In this document: positions 1 to 11,018 of the stretch, piece by piece
Layout of the letters: each line of letters begins with the position of its first letter
Position numbering within the stretch: position 1 is the first letter of the stretch
NCBI GenBank assembly: GCA_963693085.1
Contig: OY856412.1
Location: forward strand, 349,654,457 to 349,718,456
Origin: Alisma plantago-aquatica
Lineage: Eukaryota; Streptophyta; Magnoliopsida; Alismatales; Alismataceae
Direction of reading: 5' to 3'
Length of the DNA: 64,000 bases
Notes under the pieces: generated by a model
What the model saw: only the letters and a program-made list of their open reading frames with translations
What the model was told of the DNA's origin: nothing
Databases searched by the model: none
Program-made: the position numbers and the translations under genes

Positions 1-684
1 TCACTTGTAAACATAAATGATAAGTAGATGCTTTGTAGTTATTTAAGGTGTTCATTATCCCCCTTACAAGGGAATGGATTAATGTTGGCTAGTACACCTC
101 CCTAGAGCACATGGTGTACGGGGAGTTTCCCTAGAGTACTTGGTACACAGGGATGGGCCCAATATTTATGTTTTGGTACTAGTCCACCTTGATAATGCAA
201 CTCATCTAGGAAAATGACTTAAATTGACGTATTTCGCTTAATAAAGAAGTGTTTTCTATGATTTTATTTCCTTCTGCAAATCTTTTTCAAAATTATGAAA
301 GCGATAAATATATGTATCTTTCTACCCACGTGCACAACACCTTGTGTGTTGATTCGCTATTTCACGTATGTTTTAGGTTCAGAGCTAGCGTGGAATAAAA
401 GATGGGAAGTGAGCAGTCGTCCAGGTTGTACCTATTATCTAAGATCCTATTAGCATGCATGTTCAGACTTTTAGAATTTTCATTCAATATGTAACTGTAA
501 AATTATGTTGTAATAATTCATTTGTATAAATATACATGTTGAATGTTGAGAATGTTATGGTTGTATGTTCATGTATGCGTATTATGCTTCCGCATCGCTC
601 TCTGATATGATTGGATGATGTTTTCGGATTCTGACCTCTCATTCCCAATAGGGTTTGGAGGAGTCAAAATCCGGGGACGTCACA
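1..684. mobile_element. 3' part of an LTR (probable Ty3/gypsy, Tekay/Del-like) interrupting the Athila gag
   Basis: No coding capacity is visible. The stretch ends with CCGGGGACGTCACA at 671-684. Many plant gypsy LTRs begin TGTGACGTCCCC and end with the inverse GGGGACGTCACA, so 684 is the likely LTR terminus. Directly after it the reading frame of an Athila gag begins in mid-domain, with no LTR, primer-binding site or start codon of its own. The simplest reading is a foreign LTR (solo or part of a full element) inserted in the gag gene; the first five bases after it, GAGAT, would be one target-site copy. The other LTR end lies outside the window, so this cannot be proved here. Confidence 0.45.
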
Positions 685-1743
685 GAGATCTTGAAGAACA
701 TGGCCAAGAAGCAGTCGTGGGGTAATAGAGATGCACCAGAACAAATTAGAGTTGTAGGGGAATCAAAATAAATTAAAGAGCTAAATGAGAAGATGGACCT
801 GATAGCAAAGAGATTGCTAGCAAAAGAGGATGAAGGATCTGATGATGAGGCATTGGTCAAATTCATGCGCCAACAATAAGGGTACATGAATAATGATTAC
901 TCTTGGAGGAAGGATAAGAAGTTCTCATGGAAGGATCCCAATAACTTTCAACAGGATTTGGATGCCAAACCACAACCTACTACAGAGGAGAAGAGTAATG
1001 AGTTGCTCAATAAAATTATGAAACAAAACCCAGAACTCATGAGCACTTTCAGCAAGCAACTGCAAACTCAAGGGGAATTTATGAATCAGTTTGGGCAGAC
1101 GCTACAAAGCCACGAGGCACAAATGAGGACACTTGAGACATCTTTAGCACAGATGGCAGCAGAGATTGCGAGTCTAAAGAAGCCCAGAATGCAAGGTTTC
1201 CCGGGGAATACTGATGTTCTCGGAAAGAACCATCAAGCTAAGGCCATTCTATTGAGGAGTGGAAAGAAATTTTTAAACTCCAAGGCTGATGAACCGAGCA
1301 CACCACAACAAGAAGACATAGGTGAGGCCACAGAGGATGTTGTAGTTATAGAGACAGTGGAGGATGATGCAGAGAAGGCCATAGAAGAGCCCTTTACAGA
1401 GAAAGAGGTTGAGAAGAGGACGTCTTATGTGCCCCCACATCAGAGGGCACAGATCGTCCCAGTTCCTTATCCAAATAGTTTGAAGGCAAAGAAAGTTAAT
1501 GCACAGTTCAAAAAGTTCATGGATAGCTTTAGGAAACTTTCGGTCAATATTCCCTTGCTAGAGACTATTGAGCAGATACCCTCCTATGGTAAGTTCTCGA
1601 AGGATATAATTACCAAGAAGAGGAAGATTCTGGACACTGAGGTGGTAGTGCTTAAGGAACAGGTCAACGCCTTTATTCTGGGAAAGTTGCCACCAAAGTG
1701 ACAAGATCTGGTTTGTTTCAATATTTCATGCTATATTGGGAAG
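685..1743 (+). pseudogene. gag: Athila gag (capsid) remnant
   Basis: This is the structural protein that would form the cytoplasmic virus-like particle. Reading is open in one frame from about 685, with stops near 770 and 880, then 271 codons from 886 to a TGA at 1699-1701. The visible part is the C-terminal half: a glutamine-rich coiled-coil-like stretch (about 1040-1180), the lineage motif AILLRSGKKF near 1240, an acidic linker and a lysine-rich tail. The same frame continues past the TGA into the protease, so gag and pro were one open frame. The N-terminal capsid domain is lost at the junction at 684. Confidence 0.8.
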
Positions 1744-2379
1744 GTGAAATTTGGTGAAGCACTGTTTGATTTCAGGGCAAGTATCAACTTGATGCCCCTC
1801 TCTACATTCAAAAAGCTTGGTATTAAAGAATCTCGACAAAGCAACATGACAATTCAACTTGCGGACAATTTTGTGGTACGACCGTATGGTATTTGCGAGG
1901 ATGTCTTAGTCAAAGTTAGCAAGTTCATGTTTCCGGCTGATTTTGTTGTCATGGAGATGCAAGTTGAGCAAGGGAATGAGCTGCTCTTAGGAAGACCTTT
2001 CTAAGACACTGTTGATATGATATTGGAGATGGGTAGAGGTCGGTTGACAATGGGTATAGCTGATGATAGATTCGAGATATTCATGCCGCCAAATTCAAAG
2101 AAGTCACAAGCGAATGAGCAATGTCACAAAGTGAAGTACTTTGATCATAACATCTCTCTTTTCTTAGGGAAGCCGTTTCTTGATATGGCTCACGTCATGA
2201 CAAAGGTAGATAAGGGAACAATTGTTGTGGACATCATGGAACAAACAAAAGTGGTTTCTCTTGTTAAAGTTGTGGGTTATCCCAATGATGAAGAAGAGGA
2301 AGTCTCACTGTCTACTGAGGATGAAGCTATAGCAGTCTCCATGCTTGACTCGTACCCATAATTACCTCTTGAAGCTTGT
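1744..2379 (+). pseudogene. Athila aspartic protease remnant
   Basis: This is the retropepsin that would cleave the Gag-Pol polyprotein. It lies in the same frame as gag, downstream of the gag TGA. The active-site region reads ALFDFRASINLMPLSTF at about 1759-1810. The family consensus at this place is D-[LF]-G-A-S, so the glycine after the catalytic D-F pair has become arginine, a probable inactivating change. LLGRPF near 1985 marks the C-terminal part of the fold. In-frame TAA codons at 2002-2004 and 2359-2361 break the frame, after which the same frame runs on into the RT N-terminal extension. Confidence 0.75.
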
Positions 2380-4274
2380 TTGTTTAACATAATGGATGAT
2401 TGGATGAGAAGTACATCATTAAATGAATGTGTTAAGATGCTTCAATTGCTTCCTTACTACTATGCCATGCACTATGAAGAGCTAGGACCGCTTCCACCAC
2501 CGCTTCAATCTTCTTTGGTCATCCCGTTGGATTTAGAGCTTAAGTTGTTGGCCCCTCACTTGAAATACACATTTTTAGCGACTGATACAAAGCTACCGGT
2601 GATAATTTCAGCATATTTGAGTGTCGCTGAGGAAGAACAGTTGATGATAGTGTTGAAGAACCACCGTGGTGCAATTGGGTGTTCGGATTCTGACATCAAG
2701 GGGATCTCCCCTACTCTTTGCCAACACAAGATCCGGCTCGTTGAAGGAGCCAAACCTATGATTCAGCCACAACTTCGCCTCAACCCCGTCATGATGGAGG
2801 TTGTCAAAAAGGAGGTGATCAAGCTTTTCTCCGCGGGCATCATCTATGCTATTTCAAACTCTACATGGGTGAGCCCATCTCAGGTAGTCCCTAAAAAGGG
2901 GGGACCACGGTAACTGAAAATCTTTTGAATGAGCCTGTCACCACCCGATTGGTAACTGGGTGGTGTGTTTGCATTGATTACCGTCGGTTGAATTCTTCCA
3001 CTTTAAAAGATCATTTTCCTCTCCCATTCATTGATCAGATTTTAGAGTGGCTGGCTGGCCACTCTCACTTTTGCTTTTTAGACGGCTATCCTGGCTATAA
3101 TCAGATTTCCATAGACCCTAAGGACCAAGAGAAGTCTACTTTCACATGTCCTTATGGGACTTTCACATATCGCCGGATGTCGTTTGGTTTGTGCAACGCA
3201 CCAGCTACTTTTCAGCGTTGCATGCTTGCTATCTTTTTGAATATGGTGGAGTGATGTCTAGAGGTTTTTATGGATGACTTTTCTGTCTATGGTGCGTCTT
3301 TTGATGAGTGCTTATATAACCTAGACAAGGTTCTACAAAGATGTAAGGATACACATTTAGTCCTCAATTGGAAAAAATGCCATATGATGGTTAGCGAAGG
3401 CATAGTGCTTGGACACAAGGTGTCTTGCAAGGGATTGGAGGTAGATCTAGTGAAGATTGATGTTATTTCCAAACTACCTCCACCGAATTTGGTGAAAGGG
3501 GTGAGGAGTTTCCTTGGTCATGCAGGGTTTTATTGCCAGTTTATCCAGGATTTTTCTAAAATCGCTAAGCCGTTATCGGAATTGCTTGAGAAGGATGTTG
3601 TTTTTGACTTCAATGATAAATGTATGCATGCCTTCGAGGTCCTCAAGCAAAAGTTGATCTCTGCACCGATTGTTCAAACACTAGATTGGACTAAGCCCTT
3701 TGAGCTTATGTGTGATGCATTGGATTTTGATGTGGGGGTCATTCTTGGGCAGCGCCTTGAGAACAAACCCACAGTCATTTTCTATGCATCTAAGACTTTG
3801 AATGATGCCCAACTCAATTACACCACCACTGAAAAAGAATTGCTTGTCGTGGTTTTTGCATTTGAAAAAATTAGGCAATATTTGGTGGGATCTAAATTTT
3901 TGGTATGGATGGACCATGTCGCCATAAAATACTTAATGGAAAAGAAAGATGTCAAGCCTAGACTCATTAGGTGGATCTTACTCTTGTGAGAATTTGACAT
4001 TGAAATTAAGGATAAGGCGGGCATTGAGAATGTGGTTGCGGACCACTTGTCTTGGTTAGAGTGGGTAGATGAGAGAGATACCAACATACCCGTTACCGAG
4101 ACCTTTCCGGATGAGCAAATCTTTTCCATTCAATCTAAGGACCCTTGGTTTTCACATATCATGAATTATCTTGCATGTAAAGAAATTCTGGATGATCGGA
4201 CTTATCAAGAGCGAAAGAGGTTTTTCCATTCTTTGAGATATTATTTTTGGGATGACCCTATTTTGTTGAGATAG
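2380..4274 (+). pseudogene. Athila reverse transcriptase and RNase H remnant
   Basis: These domains copy the element RNA into DNA and remove the RNA strand. RT runs from about 2740 to 3480 with VSPSQVVPKK, VCIDYRRLN, FGLCNAPATFQR and the catalytic VFMDD (3264-3278). RNase H follows (about 3696-4060) with the FELMCDA start, the TTTEKELL segment and ADHLS end. Breaks seen: a one-base loss in a run of six G (2898-2903) shifts the frame, TGA at 3252-3254 sits four codons before VFMDD, TGA at 3987-3989 and TAG at 4272-4274. Catalytic aspartates of RT remain, but the gene cannot be translated as a unit. Confidence 0.88.
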
Positions 4275-5410
4275 TGCAGGGATGAAATTTTGTGTAGGTG
4301 TGTACCTGAGCGTGAATATGATAGTGTGCTCAATCACTGTCATACATCGCCCACTGGTGGTCATCATGCGAGTACGAGGACTGCGACGAAGGTTTTAGAG
4401 AGTGGCCTTTATTGGCCTACACTTTTCCGGGATGCCTATGATTATGTGAGGAGGTGTGATTCATGTCAAAGGGCAGGTAACATCTCAAAACGGCAAGAGA
4501 TGCCCCTCAATGTATTTCAAGATGTTGAGGTATTTGATTTGTGGGGCATTGATTTCATGGGACCCTTTGTGTCCTCTAATTCCAATTTGTATATTTTGCT
4601 TGCTGTTGATTATGTGTCTAAGTGGGTAGAGGCAATACCCACAAGGACTAATGACGTTGCGGTAGTGTGTAGGTTCATGAAGGAGCATATTTTTTGTAGG
4701 TTTGATGTGCCACGGATGATCATTAGCAATGGAGGCACCCACTTCATGAATAGGAAATTCACTACACTATTGAGCAAATATGGGGTCAAGCATAATGTAG
4801 GTACCCCATATCACCCACAGATGTAGGGCCAAGTGGAAGTGTCCAATAAGGAGATTAAGAAGATATTGGAGCGCACGGTGGCCTCTTCAAGGAAGAATTG
4901 GAGTGCATTACTACCGGACCCACTATGGGCATATAGAACTGCATTCAAGACACCTATAGGCACCACGCCTTTTAGGTTGGCTTACGGGCGGGCTTGTCAC
5001 TTGCCGGTGGAATTAGAACACAAGGCACACTGGGCGCTAAGGAAGTTGAACTTGAGTATGGATGATGCAGGCATAAAGTGAATGTCAGAGCTCAATGAGT
5101 TGGATGAGCTAAGGATGAATGCATATGAGAACTCAAGGATCTACAAGGAGCAGACAAAGCATATACACGATCGCCGAGAGTGTCTTATAGTTCAATTCGA
5201 GGTTGAAGTTGCATCCTAGGAAATTGAAATCTCGATGGAGTGGACCTTTTTTTTATAGAGGAAGTGTGACCCCATGGTGCTATCATGGTGAGAGATGGAG
5301 AAAGAACATTCTTGGTGAATGGTCAAAGGTTGAAGCACTATTATGGGGAAGACTACACAAGGAAAGTGCATGAGATCAAATTCATGGCACTAAATGAGGA
5401 ATGAGGATCA
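4275..5410 (+). pseudogene. Athila integrase remnant
   Basis: Integrase would insert the DNA copy into the genome. The zinc-binding HHCC part spans about 4330-4480 (H-C-H then C-D-S-C-Q-R). The DDE core starts with WGIDFMGPF near 4545. The second catalytic position reads IISNGGTHF: codon 4728-4730 is AAT where the family has GAT, so the essential aspartate is asparagine. The glutamate lies in [10 protein letters not shown] (about 4835). TAG at 4824-4826 and TGA at 5079-5081 interrupt the frame, and weaker C-terminal similarity goes on to about 5400. It is dead by stops and by loss of one catalytic residue. Confidence 0.88.
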
Positions 5411-5447
5411 TGCATGCGTCTAGACAAAGACGTTAAATGAGGTGCTT

Positions 5448-5465
5448 GTTGGGAGGCAACCCAAC
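5448..5465 (+). other. Conserved stem-loop after integrase
   Basis: GTTGGG-AGGCAA-CCCAAC is a perfect 6-bp stem with a 6-base loop just after the end of pol. The same GTTGGGAGGCAACCCAAC string is recurrent at this place in Athila and related plant gypsy elements. Its role is unknown. Confidence 0.7.
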
Positions 5466-5584
5466 CTTGGTAGTGTACATGTTTGTTTCTTTAAATTTTT
5501 CGCATTCCTAGTTAGTTTTCATTAATTTAGCACTTAGTCTCTAAAATGATACCCTGATGTGTTTGCTGAGTGTGCAGGCTGGGG

Positions 5585-6140
5585 AACGATCGATACCATC
5601 GACATCTGGGTCGATGGTATTGAATTTTGAACAGTGGAAAATTCTACCAAAATTCCATTCTGTCGATACCATCGACAGACTCGTCAATGGTATCGAACCT
5701 AGAACATGTAGAAAAAGGATCGGGCATTGATTGTATCGACTCGTCGTCGATTGTAGGGAGTTTTCTGGAGATTTTTAGACGAATTGTCTCAGTAATTTCG
5801 ATACCATCAACACATTGGTCGATGGTATTGATAGGTCTATAGTAACATTGAATTGGTCAGACTTTACGGGGATCGAAGGAACATACAGGTGTCGATACTA
5901 TCGACACATGGGTTGATAGTATCAACGCCACGTCAGCGATCTTATGTCTTCATCAAGCGGTCCACAACACTTATCCGTGGACTGTGTCGATGGTATCAAC
6001 ACCCTGTCTCTACCATCAACACAAGGCTAGTCTGGGTCCCCACATATCGAGCCGTCAACAGTCGTCGATTATAGTGAGGGGCAGATTCCAACAGCCGTCG
6101 ATACCATCGACGGGACTGTCGATGGTATCGACGCACCAAC
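5585..6140 (+). repeat. Series of about seven inverted-repeat units (GTCGATACCATCGAC type)
   Basis: Units of 36-42 bp recur at roughly 70-100 base spacing (about 5587, 5658, 5729, 5796, 5890, 5981 and 6099). Each pairs a GTCGATACCATCGAC-like arm with a GTCGATGGTATCGAC-like arm 5-9 bases later, so each can form a stem of about 14 bp. The arms are also partly self-complementary. Some units are eroded, that at 5729 most. Four more copies lie in the 3' LTR (9757-10015). There is no coding role; the units occupy the spacer between pol and the ORF-1-like gene. Confidence 0.85.
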
Positions 6141-6384
6141 AGCAGACCCGGCCATCCCTTATAAAAAGGAGGGAAAATCTTCAATATAATCACACCATCT
6201 CATTTCCTACCCTCCACATCCGAGGCTTAGCATCCCTGAGCACCCAAGAGCAACCAAGATCACCGCTGACAATTGTCTCCGAGCATCTTGTTCAGCTTTT
6301 TGGATCTCAATCTTCTCCAAGTGCCCCGATTGTCTTCTCCGAGCTCCATTCTCTTTTCTTTTCCTCACTCGTTGTTGTACAACC
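6141..6384 (+). promoter_or_regulatory. Leader before the ORF-1-like gene
   Basis: Non-coding, pyrimidine-rich stretch with a TATA-like TTATAAAAAGG at about 6158-6168 and CT-rich sequence up to the ATG at 6385. It may be the promoter and leader of a subgenomic transcript, as proposed for the 3' genes of Athila elements, or simply degraded spacer. Confidence 0.3.
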
Positions 6385-8048
6385 ATGGTGAGATCGGGAG
6401 CATCATCATCTAGGGCTGCACCTCCTGCACTACCTGCCTCGCAGCAAGGATTAGTCTCTCGGCCGAGGCTAGTCCACCCATCGGTGGAGATAAAGAAGGT
6501 TTATGAAGAGTTATGTAAGCGATCGATTGATCCAATCCAGTATGGTGACCGCGAGCTTATCAAGGATATGGGTTTCGAGGTCAATATGGCCTATGTGCTG
6601 CAGGGACAACTGGGTGAGTCCCTTGAGTTTTTCCATGACCACACTGATGGTCATCCATTCTTCAGTGGGTGGCCCACTTATAAGGAGATCATCATCGAGT
6701 TCATGGCCTCTCTGGATATTTGTGTCATTCCCAATGACTTAGTACCGGCGTGCACAGAGTGGAAAGAGGGGTGTGTGTCTTTCTTCCTCTACAATTGGGA
6801 CTACAATCTTACCCTCCATGAGTTCAATGGGATTTATGGGTGGGCCTGCATCAACCATCCCAAAATGTTGATTATGAAGCGATGTATGCAAAGACGGTCA
6901 TCATACCCGAGGGGTATTCTATCAGTTGGAACCATACTACTGTAGTTGATTTTGAGCATCCTTTTATCATGATTCTTCACCGAATAATTTCCAAGTCATT
7001 CTTTGCAAGGTCCAAGTTGTCTCAGAGCAAGTTCCAGGAGACGGATCTCTTCTTCCTCCATTGTCTGCTAGAGAGGAAATCGATAAATTTTGGAGCCTTC
7101 CTTCTCATGTGCATGATGGCGGTAAAGAAGAATGTTTCTCTTCGGGCTCCAATCTACTTTGGGGGCCTTACTACTCATCTTACCATGCACTTGGAGCTTG
7201 ATCTTTCTGGGCTCGACAATATATAGAGTCAAAAAACGCTCAACCTCTCTCACTTTGTCAACTCTGGTCTCCTTGAAGTTCGACATGGCATCGCCTATGC
7301 CACATGTCATGTGCGCGATGTGTTTCAAAGTGCGCAATTGTCCGACCCTGCTTTCAACATCAGACCATGCCAAAGCTACAAGTGGCTGATCATTGATGTT
7401 GATGATGAGGAAGAAGAAGCAGCTCCAGAGGCGGAGGCTCCAGCGGGCGACGATGATGAAGAAGGGGAGGTGGACGCCACTATTCCTCTTCGACGGAGAG
7501 TTTCTCCGAGCAAGCGTCCCTGAAACTATGGAGCATCCTCTTCTTCCCAGCCACAACCGCCACAGCCCTCCCATGATGGAGATGACCCCTATTCTATGTA
7601 GGGGATTTATACCATGCTCCAGTCGGTCCAGGAGTCCCAACAAACAATGCTGCAATCACATCAAACAGCTTTTGTCAGGATCCAGGATATGCAGAATAGG
7701 CTTTATGAAAACCAGCAAGCGATCTTCGAGAATGAGCGTCAGCTCTTCACCAACCAACAGTAGGTCTATGATAGGTTGGGAAGGATAGAACAGTAGCAAC
7801 AGCCTGTCTACGATCATTACTGGAGCAGAGACTACTTTGGGGGATATCCCTAGCCACCGCCCATGCCACCCTATGATCCCAACATTTAGGGGAAATATCT
7901 AGAGTGGAACTCCCATAGCCACCAGCACCTGCCACACCCACCACCTCAGTAGTAGCAGGGTATCACTGTTCCACCTTCTGAGTTTGTTCTTGACTATGAG
8001 GCCATAGTCGAATTCAAGCTTGGGGGGGAGATGGAACAGTTTTTATCT
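6385..8048 (+). pseudogene. Athila ORF-1-like protein remnant (gene 3' of pol)
   Basis: The ATG at 6385 opens 186 codons in frame 1. The likeness continues in frame 3 from about 6840 to 8048, so a frameshift lies near 6840-6930. The N-terminal part has the pattern of the plant Athila ORF-1 family: a proline/serine-rich start, a conserved block around GWPTYKE (about 6667) and a second around YNLTLHEFNGIYG (about 6802). Its function is unknown; it has been called envelope-like only because of its position. The C-terminal part holds an acidic tract (about 7400-7480) and a glutamine-rich region. Nine stops precede the last one; eight are TAG (7224, 7599, 7761, 7794, 7851, 7887, 7950, 7953). Confidence 0.65.
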
Positions 8049-9519
8049 TAGTTTTATTTTATTTTCTTCTATTTGAGCATTTTTCTTATCTTTTTGCAAT
8101 TTTTCTTCTAGTTTTGTAATTTATTTTATTTATGGCTTTCTAGGACCCACTTTCTATCTAGTGTAATCTGTGGGTGTCTAATGTAAGTGTATCATCTCAA
8201 TGTTTTTCATATGGGGCTGATGTGTGGATTGTTTGAAATTGAGCACATAACTTATGAAAATAATTGGGTAGGTCAACTTAAAACATATGATCATAGTTGT
8301 ATATCCTTATGGTTCAAGAAATGAGGACGGATATGGATGTTGATCTTAAACTGACCAATCGGTAACGGGACTTTAACTTGAAGTGAGAAGAGAGAAACCT
8401 CTTAGTTACCATGTGCACATGTCAATAAGGAGGGACATATAATCTTTTCCCATGGTTCTGTCATTTAGTCTTGTGATCTATCCACCTCACTTCATTCACA
8501 CTCCACCAAAAATAAATGGGAGCACATTATAGTTTTTCATCTCTTGATTGCATGACAATTAGATAGCATTGCATTATAGCTAGATTTTGCATAAAAAAAT
8601 ATAAAAAATTTTGCATGCACACATTCTAGAGTGCATGCCATTATAGTTGCATAATTACTTTCATGTAGTTGCACTTTGCATATTTTTTAGCATATAGGAC
8701 ATTATGTGCCTTATTTCTTCGGAAAAATAAGAAAAACGGGTAACTTGTTCTATACTCTCTGAAAAGTAGATTGTAATGCATCAATTGTTGTAGTTATGTG
8801 AAAATAAGCCTGAAAAAAAATTATGTTTTGTAAATATTTTAGCAGTCAATTGAGAAAATTGGGGCTTGGAAAAAAAAGAAAAAGAAAAGAAAAGAAAAAA
8901 ATAAGTAGAAATCAGAGGGAGAAAGGAACTTATTTCACCTGCATAATAGGAAAAATATGCACATGTTGTAGTTTTGTAGACATTTTATCTCACATTGAGA
9001 TGGAATAGTAGAGCATGCATCATTCCACCTAAAATGTAGGCATTAGGTCATTTTCATATGCATATGCATCATTTAGGTCATTTTTGTTGTTTTTGCATGT
9101 TAAACTGTATTGTGCTTTCTATTCTTTCACAGTCGCCCATTCCATCCACCCATTGCTCAAAATGGAAGGCCACCCATGCTATCTCCTCATTCTTGTATAT
9201 CAGGAGATCTGCTTCCATGGTAGATGGTAGTTAGGATTTGAGCAACGTAGATAGGAGATCACAAGATGCACCACGCATGAACCGGTGGAATTTATTATAT
9301 TATCTGCTTTATTTGATTGTGTTCATTGATTACGGGGTGGACATCTCTCATGGATGATCATTGTCACCTTTAGGGTAGTTATCGTTCCGTGGTTAGTGAG
9401 AGTCGGTATGTGCCTTATAGGTGGGAATCGTACTGTAATGTCTTTTATGTGATTATGTTCTTTAGTTGACCCTCGCAATTTTATTCTATAGTTTTGTTGC
9501 TCGAGGAGGAGCAAAGTTC
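8049..9519 (+). other. Athila 3' non-coding region
   Basis: About 1.5 kb without a gene, between the ORF-1-like gene and the polypurine tract. A first PPT-like string, AAGCTTGGGGGGAGATGG, lies just upstream (about 8013-8030), followed by T-rich sequence. A-rich purine runs occur near 8865-8900. Only short open frames are present and none has recognisable content. Confidence 0.6.
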
Positions 9520-9535
9520 AAGTTTGGGGGAGTTT
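9520..9535 (+). other. Polypurine tract of the Athila element
   Basis: The purine string in CAAGTTTGGGGGAG, preceded by a GCTCGAGGAGGAGCAAAG context, is the usual plus-strand primer of Athila/Tat elements. It is followed at once by TGATGCAGGGG, the probable LTR start. Confidence 0.75.
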
Positions 9536-11018
9536 GATGCAGGGGTTTTGAGTCACTTTTATAGGCTAGTTTTACACTCGTTTTATGTGCTTATTGGTCA
9601 TATTGGTGGTTAATATCATAAGATTCAATTCATTTAGCCTATTATCCTTGTCTGCATCGAATTCATCTTGTTTTACATTGTTTTGTATAGATTATCATAT
9701 TTCTCATATTTGATTTGTGTTTTTCTCTCATTTTCAGGCAATTCACAATTCTGGACTTGTTGATACCATCGATGGTCTGCCAATAGCATCGACAGAGCAA
9801 TAGTAGAAAAGCCAGAGGGGAAGCAGATAGTTTGATACCATCAAACCAATGTCGATGGTCTTGAAAGTGCAACAGTGCGCCACAAGTCACCCCATTGATA
9901 CCATCGATGGGAATGATCGATGGTATCGAGATGCCATCAGGCGGAGTCTTGAAGAAAGCATCGGTACCCTAAGGTGTCGATACCATCGACACACCGTCGA
10001 TGGTATCAACGTCGTCGGATCAAAGTTTTGTCCAACACGACTTCAATTGGACGGTTGTGTTTTTTTGGCGGCCGTAAGTGGTACCTATACCTAGGAAAAG
10101 ACGGCCCAAAACCGTCATTGACGTCATTACACAAGTCTCGACGGAGGAGAGAGTGAAGAACGGAGCCGAGAGCTATGCCACATGAGATTTCAGAGACGCA
10201 GATGAAGTTTTTCACCGCCAGAAGGCTGCAAAACACTCATCCCACGCCGAAGATCGCCCGATTCTTCTCCGTTCAGGGGTTACACCATCTCCATCCACAT
10301 TTTATCCATGTTTTCTCCTTCCTTTATGGTGTTTTGCATTGATATGAACATACAGGGCTAATCCCCTTTGTCTCTAGGACCGGGAGTAGCCTGGGCAATC
10401 GTTTTATGACTCTTCTTACATAGTTTATCATAGATTGTCCCTCAAATCTACGGTATGATATCATTTTCTCCATTGCTATCATTGTGCTTTATCACCATAA
10501 TGGTAATCTAATACCTTTAATTGCTTTTGACAAATAATTAATGGTTGGAAAGTGGCGGTAATCACATTAACTAATAAATCCTTTGGAAAAGGCGATGTAC
10601 GGTTAATGGTGGAAACTCAGAGACACATTTTTCATGCACCTAGCCTAGGGCATAGGTTACTACTGGCGTAGAACCGACTTAGATTAAGGTAGTGAGTTGT
10701 ATCACGGAAGCAAGCAATTCTGGCTACAGGCCACTATCCGAAAAGGGAGACGAGTTGTGATAATTGTGAAAGAATTAATACAACGAGAACCCGCGGTGAA
10801 ACCACAATCCTAGAGATTTCTTTTGAATTGATTAAACCAACCATTTAATCAATTGTTTTGTTTTCTTTAGTTTTTATTTTTCTTTTTCAAAACATCTTCC
10901 AAACTTTTATAATCAGTTTAGCTTATCGCGAGTAGTTAGTAGTAGTCTACCGATAATTATGTTTCCCTGTGTTCGACTCGGCCTCACAAGGCCTATATTA
11001 CATTGATGTGTACACGCA
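9536..11018 (+). repeat. 3' LTR of the Athila element
   Basis: Begins TGATGCAGGG right after the polypurine tract. It includes the inverted-repeat units, a fairly GC-rich part (about 10040-10270), and near its end TTTGAATTGATTAAACC and TTTCCCTGTGTTCGACTC, strings typical of the R/U5 part of plant Athila LTRs. The end is put near ACACGCA at about 11018, giving about 1.48 kb. No second LTR is in the window, so the end is an estimate. Confidence 0.65.
9757..10015 (+). repeat. Four inverted-repeat units in the LTR
   Basis: Same units as at 5585-6140, here at about 9759, 9833, 9895 and 9975. The last pairs GTGTCGATACCATCGACAC with GTCGATGGTATCAAC four bases later. Their presence in both the interior and the LTR shows the motif spread within one element. 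Confidence 0.8.

Larger units (their letters stand above)
685..11018 (+). mobile_element. Athila-like Ty3/gypsy LTR retrotransposon, 5' end missing
   Basis: The order on the + strand is gag, protease, RT, RNase H, integrase, a long spacer, an Athila ORF-1-like gene, a polypurine tract (about 9520) and a 3' LTR (about 9536-11018). Lineage signs are the LRSGK motif in gag, the conserved stem-loop after integrase and an extra gene 3' of pol. The 5' LTR and start of gag are absent, apparently because another LTR interrupts the element at 684. At least seven in-frame stops and one frameshift interrupt gag-pol, so the copy is dead. The LTR end is placed by analogy with Athila LTR ends and may be off by tens of bases. 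Confidence 0.85.

Noticed and set aside
7068..7655. 195-codon open frame on the - strand
   Set aside because: It is a shadow of the Athila ORF-1-like gene on the + strand.
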